64,000 nt of DNA from Berghia stephanieae (GCA_034508935.3 CM067449.1:37398217-37462216); one strand, 5' to 3'. Counted from the stretch's first letter, positions 11,086 to 47,106 are shown. The notes: generated by a model from the letters alone, not told the origin. A program made the numbers and translations.

Positions 11086-11872
11086 TTTTGTTTTTAAGGC
11101 GCTTGCAACACGTTTAGGTCATATCAGCGCTGGTGAACAGGATGAAAATTGGATAGTAAAAATATTCTAGATGTACAGTTAAAAGGACTTGAGGAATGTT
11201 TGTTTTTAAGGGTTTTACACATTAAGGTCACATCAGCGCCAGTAAAAAGGAAGCACCCAAGAAAAGGTAAGACAAAGGGGGATTGGTTCAAATAAGAAAC
11301 AGGTGTAGAGTCCAAGAGCACACTATCAAAGTACTTAGTTTGAGATCACTAAAAGTCTCATCCAGATACAAGCACAGGTCCCCACTAAGAGGAATACACT
11401 CAAATGTTTTACAAATAATATATAATATAAAGAAAACATAATACAGTGCATAACAGAGAGATGATTTACAAGGGGAAAAAAATATCTCCCAAAACTAACT
11501 ATTCATTCGACTGTTCCCCTCTCAGCCAAGGCATCCGGCCAGGACCAGGATAAAACCAAGTGATCTCATTCCAAGACAGAAAGCAAGTTGGAAAACAGAT
11601 ATAGGGGGATAGAAGACACAGTAAGTACCTCCCTGCCCACTATGGGAGGTCAGGAACCCCACCCAGACTTTAGGAAAAAGTAAGACAAAGGGGAATGGTA
11701 CAAATAGGGAACAGATGTAGATTCCAAGAGCACACTATCAGTGTACTTAGTTTGAGATTACCTAAATGTTTCACCTAGACACCAGAACAAGATCCCACTA
11801 CGTGAAATACACTCAAATGTTTACAAATCGTATGTCAAAAATAAAAACTAAGTGTATAACAGAGATGACCAC
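11086..11872 (-). mobile_element. S1 repeat, middle layer
   Basis: Pieces 11086-11196 and 11677-11872 form a head-truncated S1 copy inside the outer S1 (target repeat TCAGTGT). It is interrupted by the innermost copy. Confidence 0.65.
11197..11665 (-). mobile_element. S1 repeat, innermost layer
   Basis: An S1 copy with a small deletion near its tail, flanked by GACTTGAGGAA (11186-11196) and GACTTTAGGAA (11666-11676), one mismatch. It lies within the middle S1 copy. Confidence 0.7.
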
Positions 11873-12205
11873 TCAGTGTAATTAGTTTGAGGTCACTTAA
11901 ATGTCCCATCCACTCATGTTTACCGAATCGTAATGTAAAACAAAAAAATAATACAATGTATAACAGTAACAGAGATAATGTTAATTTACTTGACAAAAAA
12001 TATCATCTACCAACACTCTAACTATATTATCACCCAAAACTAAAACTATACATTCAACTGTTTCCCTCCCAGTCAGGGCCAGGACAAAACCAAGTAATCT
12101 CATTTCAAGAGAAAGTGAGAAAGCAAGTTGAAAAACATATAGGGGTATATAGACACAGTGCCTGCCCACTATGAGAGTTTATGTACCCCACCCAGGAAAA
12201 TGATT

Positions 12206-12702
12206 TTTAAAAAACGGAGACTAGCACCAAAAAACCCCAGAAACAATAACTTAATCTTCTGGATGTGTTGATTAAATATGGGTAAAATAATGAGTTGTTC
12301 CATATCTTTTCAACACTGCTATTTGGTGGCAATTTCTACATTCAAAATATTCAAAGATCCCTACAAATACCTGATTGAATTTCATAATAAGCAAAAATGG
12401 TAACAAAATGATTCTTCGATGAGTTAATGCATCCATTTCCCTCAACCCAGATGGGAGCATTGGAATATAGCAAAATGAGACAGCAGAAAAAACAAACAGT
12501 AGTCCGTTCCCCAACCATGTGCACACATTCACGTTGATTTCTTTACAATCTTCTGATGGATTTTAATAATAATTGGCCCGACCACTAGAATTGTTGGTGA
12601 TTTTAAGCCAATTTTTTTTGCATCTGCCACAGAACTATACTTTGGGATGTGTCTTCTTTATGATCATTCAAGGACGGATATGTAAACATCGCCGGAACCA
12701 CA
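12206..12702. other. No feature recognised
   Basis: AT-rich DNA with only short chance frames on both strands. I see no splice-bounded exon or repeat match to the rest of the window. Confidence 0.5.
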
Positions 12703-13194
12703 GTAAAATGTCGATATAAGTGTGACGTCGATATATCAGTCATTTCCAAAAAATGAAAGTTAAACAAATGAGAAATGCAAGATATTAACAAGGGAAGTCA
12801 ATCTTGACGATTTGGTTGCCTCTAAAAAGGCTGATTTGTTAATTTAGGACGGTTTGCTTTATTTGACTTTAAAATCTGTTATTGTGGTCTGTCTCTGAAG
12901 ATCTAGAATAATTTAATTTTTATAGACGCTGTCCTCAGAACTGGCAAGTATGTCAAATAAGGAAGCGCTTCATGAATTTGCTGTGCAAAACAGTGTAGGG
13001 TCTTGATAGCTACTATAGGGGAATGGCCATAAACTGGTCCCGATGGTGTACTACCATAATTTGTCTCATAAGCTGAATTAACCTAATTGTTGAAAGCCAA
13101 GTAATATTGATATCGGTAATGGGAATTAATTACGGTAATTCCCATTACCGATATCAGTACAAGTACAAAGAAATGCTGGCATGGCCCAGGACTA

Positions 13195-13897
13195 TTTTGT
13201 TTTTTGTTTTTTAAGGATTTTACGGCGCTTGCAACACATTAAGGTCATATCAGCGCCAGTAAAAAGGAAGAAAATGGGATAGTAAAAAGTTCTAGAATTA
13301 CAATTAAAACAGCCAAGAGAAAGTAAGACAAAGGGGAACTGGCGGGAACAAATAGGGATCAGGTGTAGAATCCAAGAGCATACCACCAATGTACTTAGTT
13401 TGAGATCACCTATAAGTCTCATCCGGACACAAGAACAAAATCCAACAAAGAGGAATACACTCAAAGGCTTACATTATACATTAAAAATAACAAATAAAAT
13501 ACATAACAGAGATATGATTTACAGGGAAAAAAATATCATCTCCTAAAACAATAACTATGCATTTGACTGTTTCCCTCCCAGCCAGGACTCCGACCAGGGC
13601 CAGGAAAAAAACAAGTAATCTCATTCCAAGACAAAGACAGAAAGCATGTTGGAAAACAGATATAAGGGGATTACTTAATTACTTGCTTATCCGAACCAGC
13701 GACCACCTGAGCTCTAGAACTTCGGTCTAAAAGGATGTCTACAACATGTGGGGTTCCCAAGCGGTCACCCATCTAAGTACTAACCACGCCTGACATTGCT
13801 TGACTTCGGTGATCAGACGAGAACCGGTATTTTCAACTAGAAGACACAGTATGTACCTCCCTGCCCGCTATGGGAGGTCAGGATCCCCACCCAGGGT
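13195..13897 (-). mobile_element. S1 repeat interrupted by a 5S-derived insert
   Basis: A complete S1 copy with a target repeat CCAGGACTA at 13186-13194 and 13898-13906. Its head region is split by a 167-bp 5S-rRNA-like insert at 13671-13837. Removing the insert restores the normal S1 order around ATAGAAGACACAG. Confidence 0.8.
13671..13837 (-). mobile_element. 5S-rRNA-derived element (SINE3-type or 5S pseudogene)
   Basis: On the minus strand 13837-13733 reads like 5S rRNA from about its 18th base on: CCGGTTCTCGTCTGATCACC, AAGTCAAGCAATGTC (A-box region), GTTAGTACTTAGATGGGTGA and CCGCTTGGGAA (C-box region). A further 60 bp of unrelated tail follows. The 5' end of 5S is missing, and the site has no obvious target repeat. 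The internal promoter boxes look largely intact. A functional 5S gene is unlikely, since it is truncated and alone. Confidence 0.75.
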
Positions 13898-14289
13898 CCA
13901 GGACTAGACTTGGATCTCCGACATCATGGCTCTGATCAATGACCATTCACTGTCGTCATTGGACAATAATCTTGCATTTTCTTTGTTTGTTATTTTACAT
14001 CACAGTGGGATATCTCTGCAATTTCATTGGCTATCATGTTTTACTTCACTGTAGGATATATTGACCAAATAGAAATTGCTTTTGTTTTTTAAAAAAAAAC
14101 CCAAATAATTGCCAGTATCAATAGTTTGCAATGTCGAAATAATTGTCTTGTAAAATTTATGTCGATATAATAAGCTATCTTTATTTACTAATGTTATATA
14201 GCGAAAAAAAAAAACCCAAAACAAACAGGACTTTGATGTCATGTCGATATAAACGTGATGTCAATATATGCGCTCTACACTGTATATAA

Positions 14290-15179
14290 AAAACAAAGGG
14301 ACTGGGATGAAAGAACATTTGGATGGTTTACAACAACAATATTATACACAATGAATTCTGTTGTTATTACTATCACTGAACTCCCCAAAGGCTAGGTCAG
14401 GGGTTTACTTTTCATGTGTACTTCTTACTAACATCACCACCCTGGGTTCAAAATGAATATGGCAAATTGTACACTTTGTACACACTTGACATAAACAATT
14501 GTTACAATTTAATATTTGAAAGCCAGAGGTGTAGCTTGCAGTTGTGGTTTCTACATTCATAAAAATTGGTGATAATTTGGATAAAACATACAAAAATTGT
14601 CAAAATGAGGCGTATCGCAATGAAAATTTCCAAGTATTTCTCCAGAGAGGTGAAGCACCAATACACACCATTACTGTAAACAATTTAAAGCTTGAGTCAT
14701 ATTTTATTGCAAACGGTGAAAAGATCAAAGGAATTCGACCTAGTGGGAAAACTGTTTGGTCTATCACTATCAATATTCAAAATTTGTAATGGCACTGAAA
14801 ATATAAGGCCGCGTGCAAAAAAATCAGGCACCACATTTAATAACTTAGGAGGAATTTACGATATTCTGTACGCACACGACTTGGAACAAACTATAATACC
14901 CAGTAATTTGAGATTGTTATATAAAAAGTGGGAAAAGAATAAAAACAACAGAACTGCAAAAAAAAAAAAAAATTAAAAACAACCACCCCTCCCCATTCAA
15001 ACTGTATAATGTTTAAAACACTGAATTGAGAAACCTGTATACCATCATTGATATTTGTTAAATATGGAATGAATGGATATGGCTGCGCTATCTCAATGGA
15101 CGTGAATGTGTGTGTTACTTCGAGTGTGTCAGTCTGTTTCTAGTATCCAGTTAGTAATTTGGTTCCATAAATCTCTGTC
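14290..15179. other. No gene recognised
   Basis: AT-rich sequence with a few frames of 80-95 codons that have no recognisable motif and overlap freely. A poly-A run lies near 14959-14973. It probably lies beyond the 3' end of the host gene. Confidence 0.5.
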
Positions 15180-15465
15180 CAGTACAATAGTTGTTAGCTT
15201 AGTAGATTCCAAGAGCAAACTATCAAAAAAAATTTTTTTAAATGTCCTTAGTTTGAGATCACCGTAAAGTCTTGTCCAGACACACACAAAAAAGCAAAAA
15301 ATACGACAAAGAGGAACAAACTCAAATGCTTACATTATACAATCAAAACAACAAATATAAAAATACATAGCAGAGAGATGATTTACAATGAAAAAATATT
15401 AATCCAAAACTATTACTGTACACTTGACTCTTTCTCTTCCTGCTAAGGTCAAGAACCCCACCCAA
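15180..15465 (-). mobile_element. S1 repeat, degenerate fragment
   Basis: Recognisable S1 middle section (TAGTTTGAGATCACC, then CAGAGAGATGATTTACAA) with many changes, ending at an AAGAACCCCACCCA head. It is more diverged than the nested copies, so likely older. Confidence 0.65.
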
Positions 15466-15712
15466 GCAAATAACTTGAATAAATGGTTAAAATTAATCAT
15501 AACAATATAAATACAACAAAGCTGACATGAAAGTTGTAAAATAAATTCCGAAAAGGTGACAAAAAAACCAACTTGATTATCCAGTTACGGACTACATGGA
15601 CGTTGTTTTAAAGATAATGCTGTAGCAGTGGTAGTTTGATAATGTCCTGGATGTGGAATGATGATATCGTGGCCAGAGAGACGTATATTTTTTTTTCATG
15701 TTTTTCTTTTTC

Positions 15713-15718
15713 TTTATT
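15713..15718 (-). terminator. Polyadenylation signal AATAAA for the host gene
   Basis: AATAAA on the minus strand, about 60 nt after the stop codon of the last exon. The position fits a short 3' UTR. Use of the signal is inferred. Confidence 0.55.
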
Positions 15719-15777
15719 TTAATCTTTCCTGGTAGGTCAAGTTGTAAAAGCTATGATTTTACCATGACAGTTGGCAA

Positions 15778-41090
<25,313 letters not shown>

Positions 41091-41189
41091 TTTCTTTTAA
41101 TTTCAAGGCTTCAACTAATTAAATTTATTTATTTATTTTAAATTTTATAATGGACTCCTCCCTTGTTTCTTCACAAGACACGTTTCACG
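41091..41189 (-). promoter_or_regulatory. Remaining 5' flank of the host gene
   Basis: Only about 90-100 bp separate the start codon from the left target repeat of the hAT insertion. No TATA box is visible. The original promoter probably straddles the insertion, continuing at 44071. It could also lie further upstream if a 5' UTR intron exists. Confidence 0.35.
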
Positions 41190-41599
41190 TAGTGTTAGGT
41201 CATTTGATCGCTTTTACTCGATCGACGACCGAGCGCCAAGCCACGAGTCAGTGCTCGATCTCAATGCCGGAAGAGCGAGTTAGTAAAACGATCACTCGAT
41301 CGTAAAACGATCAAGCGGGTTGTGAGCTTGAGACGATCTTGACACGTGAGACGAGCTTGAGACGATCAGGATTCGAGCGAGCGGAGGGGTAACGAGTGTT
41401 TCGAATCATTTCAAATTCAAACGATCACAGTTTGCAATCCGATACCAATCGCCAATGTTTGCACACGGTAGTCTGTGGTTCTTCCACAGCCCTCACTCCT
41501 TGTCAGATGTTAGTGTGTCTGGGTGGCAGTGGCAGGGAAATTCGTATAGGTGTATCACGCGTGTGTGACAAGACTTCATTAAACCTACTAAAGTTTGAC

Positions 41600-41645
41600 T
41601 ATCACACACACACACACACACACATACACACACACACACACACTA
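41600..41645. repeat. (CA)n microsatellite
   Basis: About 40 bp of CA with one interruption, inside the hAT element. Confidence 0.9.
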
Positions 41646-41699
41646 AGGCTATTTCTATGACACACACGCATCCCTCTATCAATGAACACTCCTACAGTA

Positions 41700-42065
41700 G
41701 TGCGGCTATGTGGTCTAGTCATGACGTAACTATAGGTAGTACTCTAGTCGACCATGGCTCTCGTGCATTATAATGGTCTAGTGGTATGACACCCGCTTTG
41801 GGATCGGAAAGTCCTGGGTTCGAGCCTCGCGCTCGGTGCATAGTTGAGTCTTTGGACAAGGCTCTTTACTCACATTCTCTCACCGTACTCAGGTGTAAAA
41901 TGAGTACCTGGCCGTTAACAGCGTTGTCTTTGTCTGAAAAACTGTAATATCGCCTAACAGGCGGCATGTCCCGTCCTACATATTAAATGTTGCTGTTGAC
42001 CGGGGACCCCTTTACAAAGCGCTTTGATCACATTTAGTGGATATTGTAAAGCTCAATTTTTTAAA
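41700..42065 (+). mobile_element. SINE S2 with an internal duplication or insert
   Basis: Starts GTGCGGCTATGTGGTCTAGT, then about 65 bp of foreign sequence, then the head resumes at AATGGTCTAGTGGTATGAC with B box GGGTTCGAGCC. The body and 3' end are normal. The repeated GGTCTAGT at both sides of the insert suggests a recombination or template-switch event in the head. Confidence 0.7.
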
Positions 42066-42130
42066 GTAAAACATTAGCTTTGAATATGGAATGTTTCAAT
42101 TTTAGATGCCTGTGTATTCTTTGTTAGTTC

Positions 42131-42131
42131 C

Positions 42132-42210
<79 letters not shown>
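42131..42210. repeat. (ATC)n microsatellite
   Basis: About 80 bp of uninterrupted ATC immediately before SINE S3. Related ATC/CAT runs occur at 43037-43078 and 43189-43218. Confidence 0.95.
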
Positions 42211-42211
<1 letters not shown>

Positions 42212-42425
42212 GGGGCAGCGGTACGGTCTTTGGTTGGCACCCGAAAGGTACCGAGTTCGATCACCCGCCGCTGAGTGGTCTTGAGCAAGTCACCTTGCCC
42301 TAACTAAATTTGCGGCGCTGCACTGCGGCTATCGCTTGGGTTATTCCAGTCTTCCCTTAGAATAGACCCGAAAGACGAATCTCCCCTATGGGATGAATAA
42401 AGGGAATTATGTTTAATTTATTTAT
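42212..42425 (+). mobile_element. SINE S3, copy 2
   Basis: Shares with 16084-16290 the CTTGAGCAAGTCACCTTGCC and GGGTTATTCCAGTCTTCCCT body and the GGGATGAATAAAGGGAATTA end. The head AGGGGCAGCGGTACGGTC is less tRNA-like here; GAGTTCGATCAC is the B-box-like motif. Confidence 0.7.
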
Positions 42426-42919
42426 CATCACCATCATATCAGCGGGATCATCATCATCACCACCACCACCACCACCCTAATAATAATGGATAAAATAAAT
42501 ATCAACACATTTCAATGTAATAATCAATCTAAAATCAATCAGTGCTCCTAAAAGACCCTTTGATTTCTTTGTCTAATTCGTTCCATACTTTTGGAGTCCC
42601 GACAAAGAAAGATTTTCAGCTAACTATAGTTTATATATGGGAATATTAATCAGTCGTTTATATTGGAATCGGAGTTGTCTAGCAGGTGTATTAGTTCAAA
42701 GCGCATTTCCAAGGATTTACCATGCTCAATGAACTTCACAATATTTTATTTAATTTATTCCTCCGGCACGCCATATCGACCATACATCCATTTCGTACAG
42801 TAGGTACCGATCGCTGTTTGGAGTCTTTTTGTATTAAAGCTCTTTACAATACCCGTCATTGCTTATAAGATAAGAATACATTCACACCTGAGTCAAGTGC
42901 CTGACACACGGACTTAACG

Positions 42920-43015
42920 TCTGGATCACAATTTTCAACAATCACTGTCACTCATCCGGCCATTGACAAGGCTTGATTTTGTGACAAGAGACACCGTACC
43001 ACTGAGCGACCGAAC
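42920..43015 (-). mobile_element. Degenerate 5S-derived SINE
   Basis: The minus strand reads GTCGCTCAGTGGTACGGTGT, then CTTGTCACAAAATCAAGCCT and GGCCGGATGAGTGACAGTG. It parallels the copy at 63905 and the 5S region from the A to the C box. Confidence 0.45.
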
Positions 43016-43540
43016 AAATAATCACCATCTGCGCCATCGTCATCATCATCATCATCATCATTATCATCATCCTCATCACAGCCGTAACAGCCAGCAAAAC
43101 CACAATCATCATCTTCGGGTCCGGTCTATCCGTGTGGGGGGTGGGGGTGGAACCTGCTAAAGTATTTCATTTTTTAAACAGAAACACGATAATCATCATC
43201 ATCATCATCATCATCGTCATCCATTGTCGTCGGCATCGTTATCATCGTGTCCGGGCAATCCGTGTGTGTCTGGGTGTGGAACCTGCTAAATATTATTATT
43301 ATCTACCTACCTAATAAAAACACACCATTCTTGTTCATTTATTTTTCAAATAATGAAATGAAAGGCACGACCTTTCCCGCACACACAAGAGGCGATGACG
43401 ACCAGTGACAAATTATGGGAGGTGGGGGCGGCCGACAACTTTTGGCGCGACATAAATATGAAATGTTAAGGTGACAGCGGGATGATGGTGGTGGGAGGGG
43501 GGGGGGGTCTCAACCCTTCACCATCAACAACTGTTTGATG

Positions 43541-43583
<43 letters not shown>

Positions 43584-43588
43584 TGTGA
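43541..43588. repeat. (GT)n microsatellite
   Basis: About 45 bp of GT with one A, inside the hAT element, next to a poly-G run at 43496-43506. Confidence 0.9.
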
Positions 43589-44088
43589 TGCGACGAACGA
43601 TCATAATCAAGGCTGCCAGACAGCCAGATTTCTTCTTGCCCAAGTAGTCAAATAGACCCCAAATAGCCCAACACCACAAGCATTCTGACTCCCTTGAAAA
43701 ACTCATTTGTTTTGATTAACAAAACAATCGACTACAGTTGGATAAACTTATCTTTTCATTTTTTTTAAATAAAAGATTTTTTTTTTAAAATGAATAATAA
43801 TAGAAAAGCGTTTCTTAGTAACCAATTTTGAACTTGGCCATCTGGCAGCCCCCATCATAACCAGCTGCAGTCAAGCCAGCCACAGACATAAGAGAGGGAG
43901 GGGTATGTGAAGTTTCCTGTGGCAAACGAGTTGCTCGTGTTTTTTTTTTTTCAAACGAATCACTGCTCGATGACGTCACTGACTCGAAACCCGCCCGAAA
44001 CCGACTCGATTTTAGAGGACTCGATCGAAAACCCGCTCGATTTGATCGTTTCAAACTCGACCCAGCACTAGTTTCACGGATTCACGCA

Positions 44089-46214
44089 CAGGGTTGCCAG
44101 ATCATTTTTGAGTAAGAGACCAAACTAGCTACAGCAGGAGGCCAGATTCCTCGACAGGAGGCCAAATACCACCAAACCCTCCTTAGCCTCGCGAAAACTC
44201 TTTAGATTTGTTAAACAATTTATTTCCCCCATTTTTAAAGAAGAAAAAAGAAAATTAATTTAAAGGAAGACTCGCTGTACTCACCTTAATCAAAACACCA
44301 TTTCACCATTGCAATTTGTCACTAGATTCTGTACATTTGATATCGTTGAATTGTTCCTTTTAAACTTAAACAACATCATAGGTCACATTCCTAAGTTGTC
44401 ATCAGCGCAACGAAAAAATAACGAATAATTGACTTGAGACTCAGAGAAAATGTCACATACAACCGAATTATCACGATGGAAATAAAAGTTCATTCTAGAG
44501 GTCTACACACCTGGAGAACTCCTCAACAAAAGTAACCTTTTTACAAATTAAAATGAATTCAACAGGCTCGTTTCAACGAACCAAGAATCCATTATTGCGG
44601 CCTCTGAATTTTCTTCACTACTACCAGTAAATGTGCTCGATCCCGAAGAACACTCTTCGTTCTGGTTGTACATGGCAGCTGTAAACAAATCAATCATTTC
44701 TTTCGTAACTTGGAAATCCACACAACATTGCTTTTTGAAAAATAGATGGGCCTTTACGCGGATAATCGAGTCCAAAGAGTGTACATTGAGCCTATTCCTG
44801 GGTTTGGTTTTGGTGGCATTCACTACTGAGAATACTCTCTCGATGCTTGCATTGCTGATTGGTGTGATAAGGCAATTCAACGCATAAACTGCGAGTTCCT
44901 GGAATCCATTTGCTTTGATCACTCCTTCCCAGAATTTAACAGTGTCTGCTGTTGGCAATCCGTCCTTGAATACTGGCTCATCATTCCAGTCCTTGAAGAT
45001 GATTTTGCGGTATTGCTGCTCGAGCAAGTTTACATCGCCCATTAAATGTTGGAATGGAAGATCCTTAAATTTCACTCTGTCGGTTTGGCTTAAGATGATC
45101 TTTGGACTCAAATAGCTCAATCCCGCAAAAATATTCATGGAAGGAGGCAGTCTCTTTTCAACCTGTTGCAAAGCTGCTTCGAGCATGTTGTGACAACGTA
45201 TTTTTGTGTTTACGATTTTCTGCTTTTCGATGTCAATCTGCTGTTGCTCAACATTTTCTATGTAATCTTCACACGATGTTTCAAATTTACAGCCCAGGTC
45301 ACTCTCCTCTACAGTTTTTTTACTGCCATCTTCATTGTACAGGCGTCGTTTCAAGCTTTTATAAAACATGTCTATCTCCATCATGAGGGTATGGGGGTCC
45401 GCAGAACTTGTCTGAAACATGGCATTTACTCGTTCGAACTCGTGTACCACAGGTGTAACAAATTCAAACAATAATCGATTGATCTTGTCCTGTAGCATTT
45501 CTTTTATAAGCCTGGCATACAGAACCACTGATTAAGTCACACGCACATGGTGAAGTCACAACAAATCAAGAGCAAATTGACTGAGGGCATTCGAATCAAT
45601 TCTTAACCACATCACAAAATAAAGTCTTAATATCATCCACGAATAATCTAGATTATATATTCCGCCGAAATAAAACAGTGAAATCCATTTAATATGCAGT
45701 GTTGATCGAAATCTAAACTAGATTCTAGATCTATACTTATCTAGATCTACTTCAGCAAAAGACAACACCGATCAACAAAGATTCGGTGGTGACGACAGAC
45801 TAGAGATTTGATTGGTGGTGGCATCATAACGTCATCGTCATCGTCCAATTTTCGGTCTTGTCTTTGTATAGACCTTGACCTAATACTAACCTTCTTGTTG
45901 TCTCGACAGATGCTCATGCCACCCACGCAACCTTGCACCCACGCGATTGCGTAATAGCAGATATTCTATATTTAGAAGCATTAGCAAATGCAATCTCTGG
46001 TGATAGCACATGTTGCATTTAGAAATTTAGATTGCCGGTGAGGCTTTCCGGAAGCCAAATAAACTAAGTTTTACCGGTACCAAAGTAAAACGATATAATG
46101 GGGAAAGTTAGAGGAGGCCAAAAAGTAAGTCACAGGAGGCCAAGTGGCCAAACCAAATTTTGGGAGGCCAAATGGGTTGGGAAAAGGCCAAATTTCTCAA
46201 ATTTGGCCACCAGG
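44089..46214 (-). mobile_element. hAT-family transposon remnant with transposase C-terminal half
   Basis: The left end CAGGGTTGCCAGATC (44089) resembles, inverted, the right-end TTTGGCCACCAGG near 46199-46214. Both ends carry repeated AGGAGGCCAAA motifs as subterminal repeats. The interior encodes a hAT transposase C-terminal region on the minus strand. The N-terminal half (BED zinc finger and first catalytic Asp) was not found, so the copy is internally deleted. It lies 10 bp beyond the right target repeat of the neighbouring hAT. Confidence 0.6.
44548..45528 (-). CDS. hAT transposase, C-terminal part
   Basis: A 326-residue open frame. Residues ~215-260 contain LAVYALNCLITPISNASIER and VFSVVNATKTKPRNRL, the hAT C-terminal dimerisation signature (PISNAxxERxFS). 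Upstream are helical segments of the insertion domain (LMMEIDMFYKSLKRRL). It resembles the ZBED5/SCAND3 group of hAT-derived proteins in the dimerisation motif. A complete transposase is usually 550-700 residues, so the N-terminal half is missing. A domesticated host gene is possible, since the frame is uninterrupted, but the flanking transposon ends favour a remnant. Confidence 0.65.
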   Translation of the reverse strand: MVLYARLIKEMLQDKINRLLFEFVTPVVHEFERVNAMFQTSSADPHTLMMEIDMFYKSLKRRLYNEDGSKKTVEESDLGCKFETSCEDYIENVEQQQIDIEKQKIVNTKIRCHNMLEAALQQVEKRLPPSMNIFAGLSYLSPKIILSQTDRVKFKDLPFQHLMGDVNLLEQQYRKIIFKDWNDEPVFKDGLPTADTVKFWEGVIKANGFQELAVYALNCLITPISNASIERVFSVVNATKTKPRNRLNVHSLDSIIRVKAHLFFKKQCCVDFQVTKEMIDLFTAAMYNQNEECSSGSSTFTGSSEENSEAAIMDSWFVETSLLNSF

Positions 46215-46233
46215 AGGCCAAATTTGAGAAATT
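46191..46233. repeat. Perfect 18-bp-arm hairpin
   Basis: AATTTCTCAAATTTGGCC, a 7-base loop, and its exact complement. It is at the right edge of the hAT remnant and may be part of its end structure. Confidence 0.8.
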
Positions 46234-47095
46234 ATAGGTAAGATGGGTTATTTGCATTTAAAGAGAGGGGTGTGAGAAGTGGCGAATTTCCCCGGTGGAG
46301 GCTGGGGTCGGCTGGTCCTTGAAAGCTCACAAATGCAACTTTAAACGCATAAGAGTGCTGGGAGTAGCTACAAATAGGTAAAGGAGCGGTGGTTTGCAAC
46401 TTTAAACACATAAGATTCTGGGAGTACCAAGGAATTTACCCAATGGAAACCGTACGGTGCTCTTATTGGCTAACCAACCAGCGGCCTCGATGAGAAAAAT
46501 ATCCGCCATTTTGCTGTTGGCTGGGAATCGCGTTACACTATAGTAAACAAGCGCTGATCGGCCGTTCATGAAAACCAGTTGCTGCTCGCTCGTTTAACTC
46601 AAAATTATTCAAAACGATCTCTCTAAAATGATATAAATGTGACTTCTTAAGGTTTTCTTCACGGTCAAAACCACACAACATTCTATTAATGATTACGTCC
46701 GGCAAAAAGGAATATTGACAGGTCGACCGAGAGGTGAACTCATCAGACGACAAACATCAATGCGAAGGGTAGAGAGAGAGAGAGTCAAACTATTGTTTGT
46801 CTTGCCCTGTTCTATATAGAGAAAAGGATACATAGTATAGCCTCATGTGTGAGTGGTTGTGTGTCATAGTCATGTTTTTTAATTGTTTCTGTTGTCTATG
46901 TGTGTAGTGATGACGATCACATTCACTCCATCAGCGCGACGAAACTGCCCCCCCCCCCCCTTTTTTTTTTTCACATACACGTAATTCACATGAGTAGAGT
47001 TGGACTCGATAGTTCAGTGGTTTAGCATTACAGTTAGAATTACCGTTTACCGGCATTAAAAGCTATTTTAGAGGGGAAATTCCACATTTTACTGC

Positions 47096-47106
47096 TGCTG
47101 CTGCTG

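Larger units (their letters stand above)
10901..12197 (-). mobile_element. S1 repeat, outermost of a three-deep nest
   Basis: Pieces 10901-11085 and 11873-12197 form one S1 copy flanked by AAATGATT at 10893-10900 and 12198-12205. Inside it, with TCAGTGT repeats at 11079-11085 and 11873-11879, is a second S1, which itself holds a third. All three run the same way. Confidence 0.7.
12703..14275. mobile_element. Possible Tigger/pogo-like remnant bounded by degenerate ends
   Basis: At 12703 the plus strand reads CAGTAAAATGTCGATATAAG, and the minus strand from about 14275 reads CAGTGTAGAGCGCATATATT followed by a TATATCGACAT-like stretch. Both combine a CAG start with GATATA motifs, as in Tigger/pogo ends, but the match is loose. 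There is no transposase frame, and 703 bp of the interior is an inserted S1 copy. It could be chance similarity. Confidence 0.25.
41190..44070. mobile_element. Nonautonomous hAT element, 2.9 kb, holding other repeats
   Basis: Flanked by the 8-bp repeat GTTTCACG at 41182-41189 and 44071-44078, the hAT target size. The ends start TAGTGTTAGGTC and (complement) TAGTGCTGGGTC, and both are followed by many short CGATC/GATCG and CTCGA motifs as subterminal repeats. The interior holds SINE S2, an ATC array, SINE S3, a 5S-derived SINE and GT repeats, but no transposase. It sits about 0.1 kb upstream of the host start codon. Confidence 0.8.

Noticed and set aside
13733-13837. Functional 5S rRNA gene
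   Set aside because: The 5' end is missing, the copy is solitary, and it is inside a transposed repeat.
14544-14976. Two overlapping plus-strand frames of 81-94 codons
   Set aside because: AT-rich, overlapping in different frames, no motif and no splice support.
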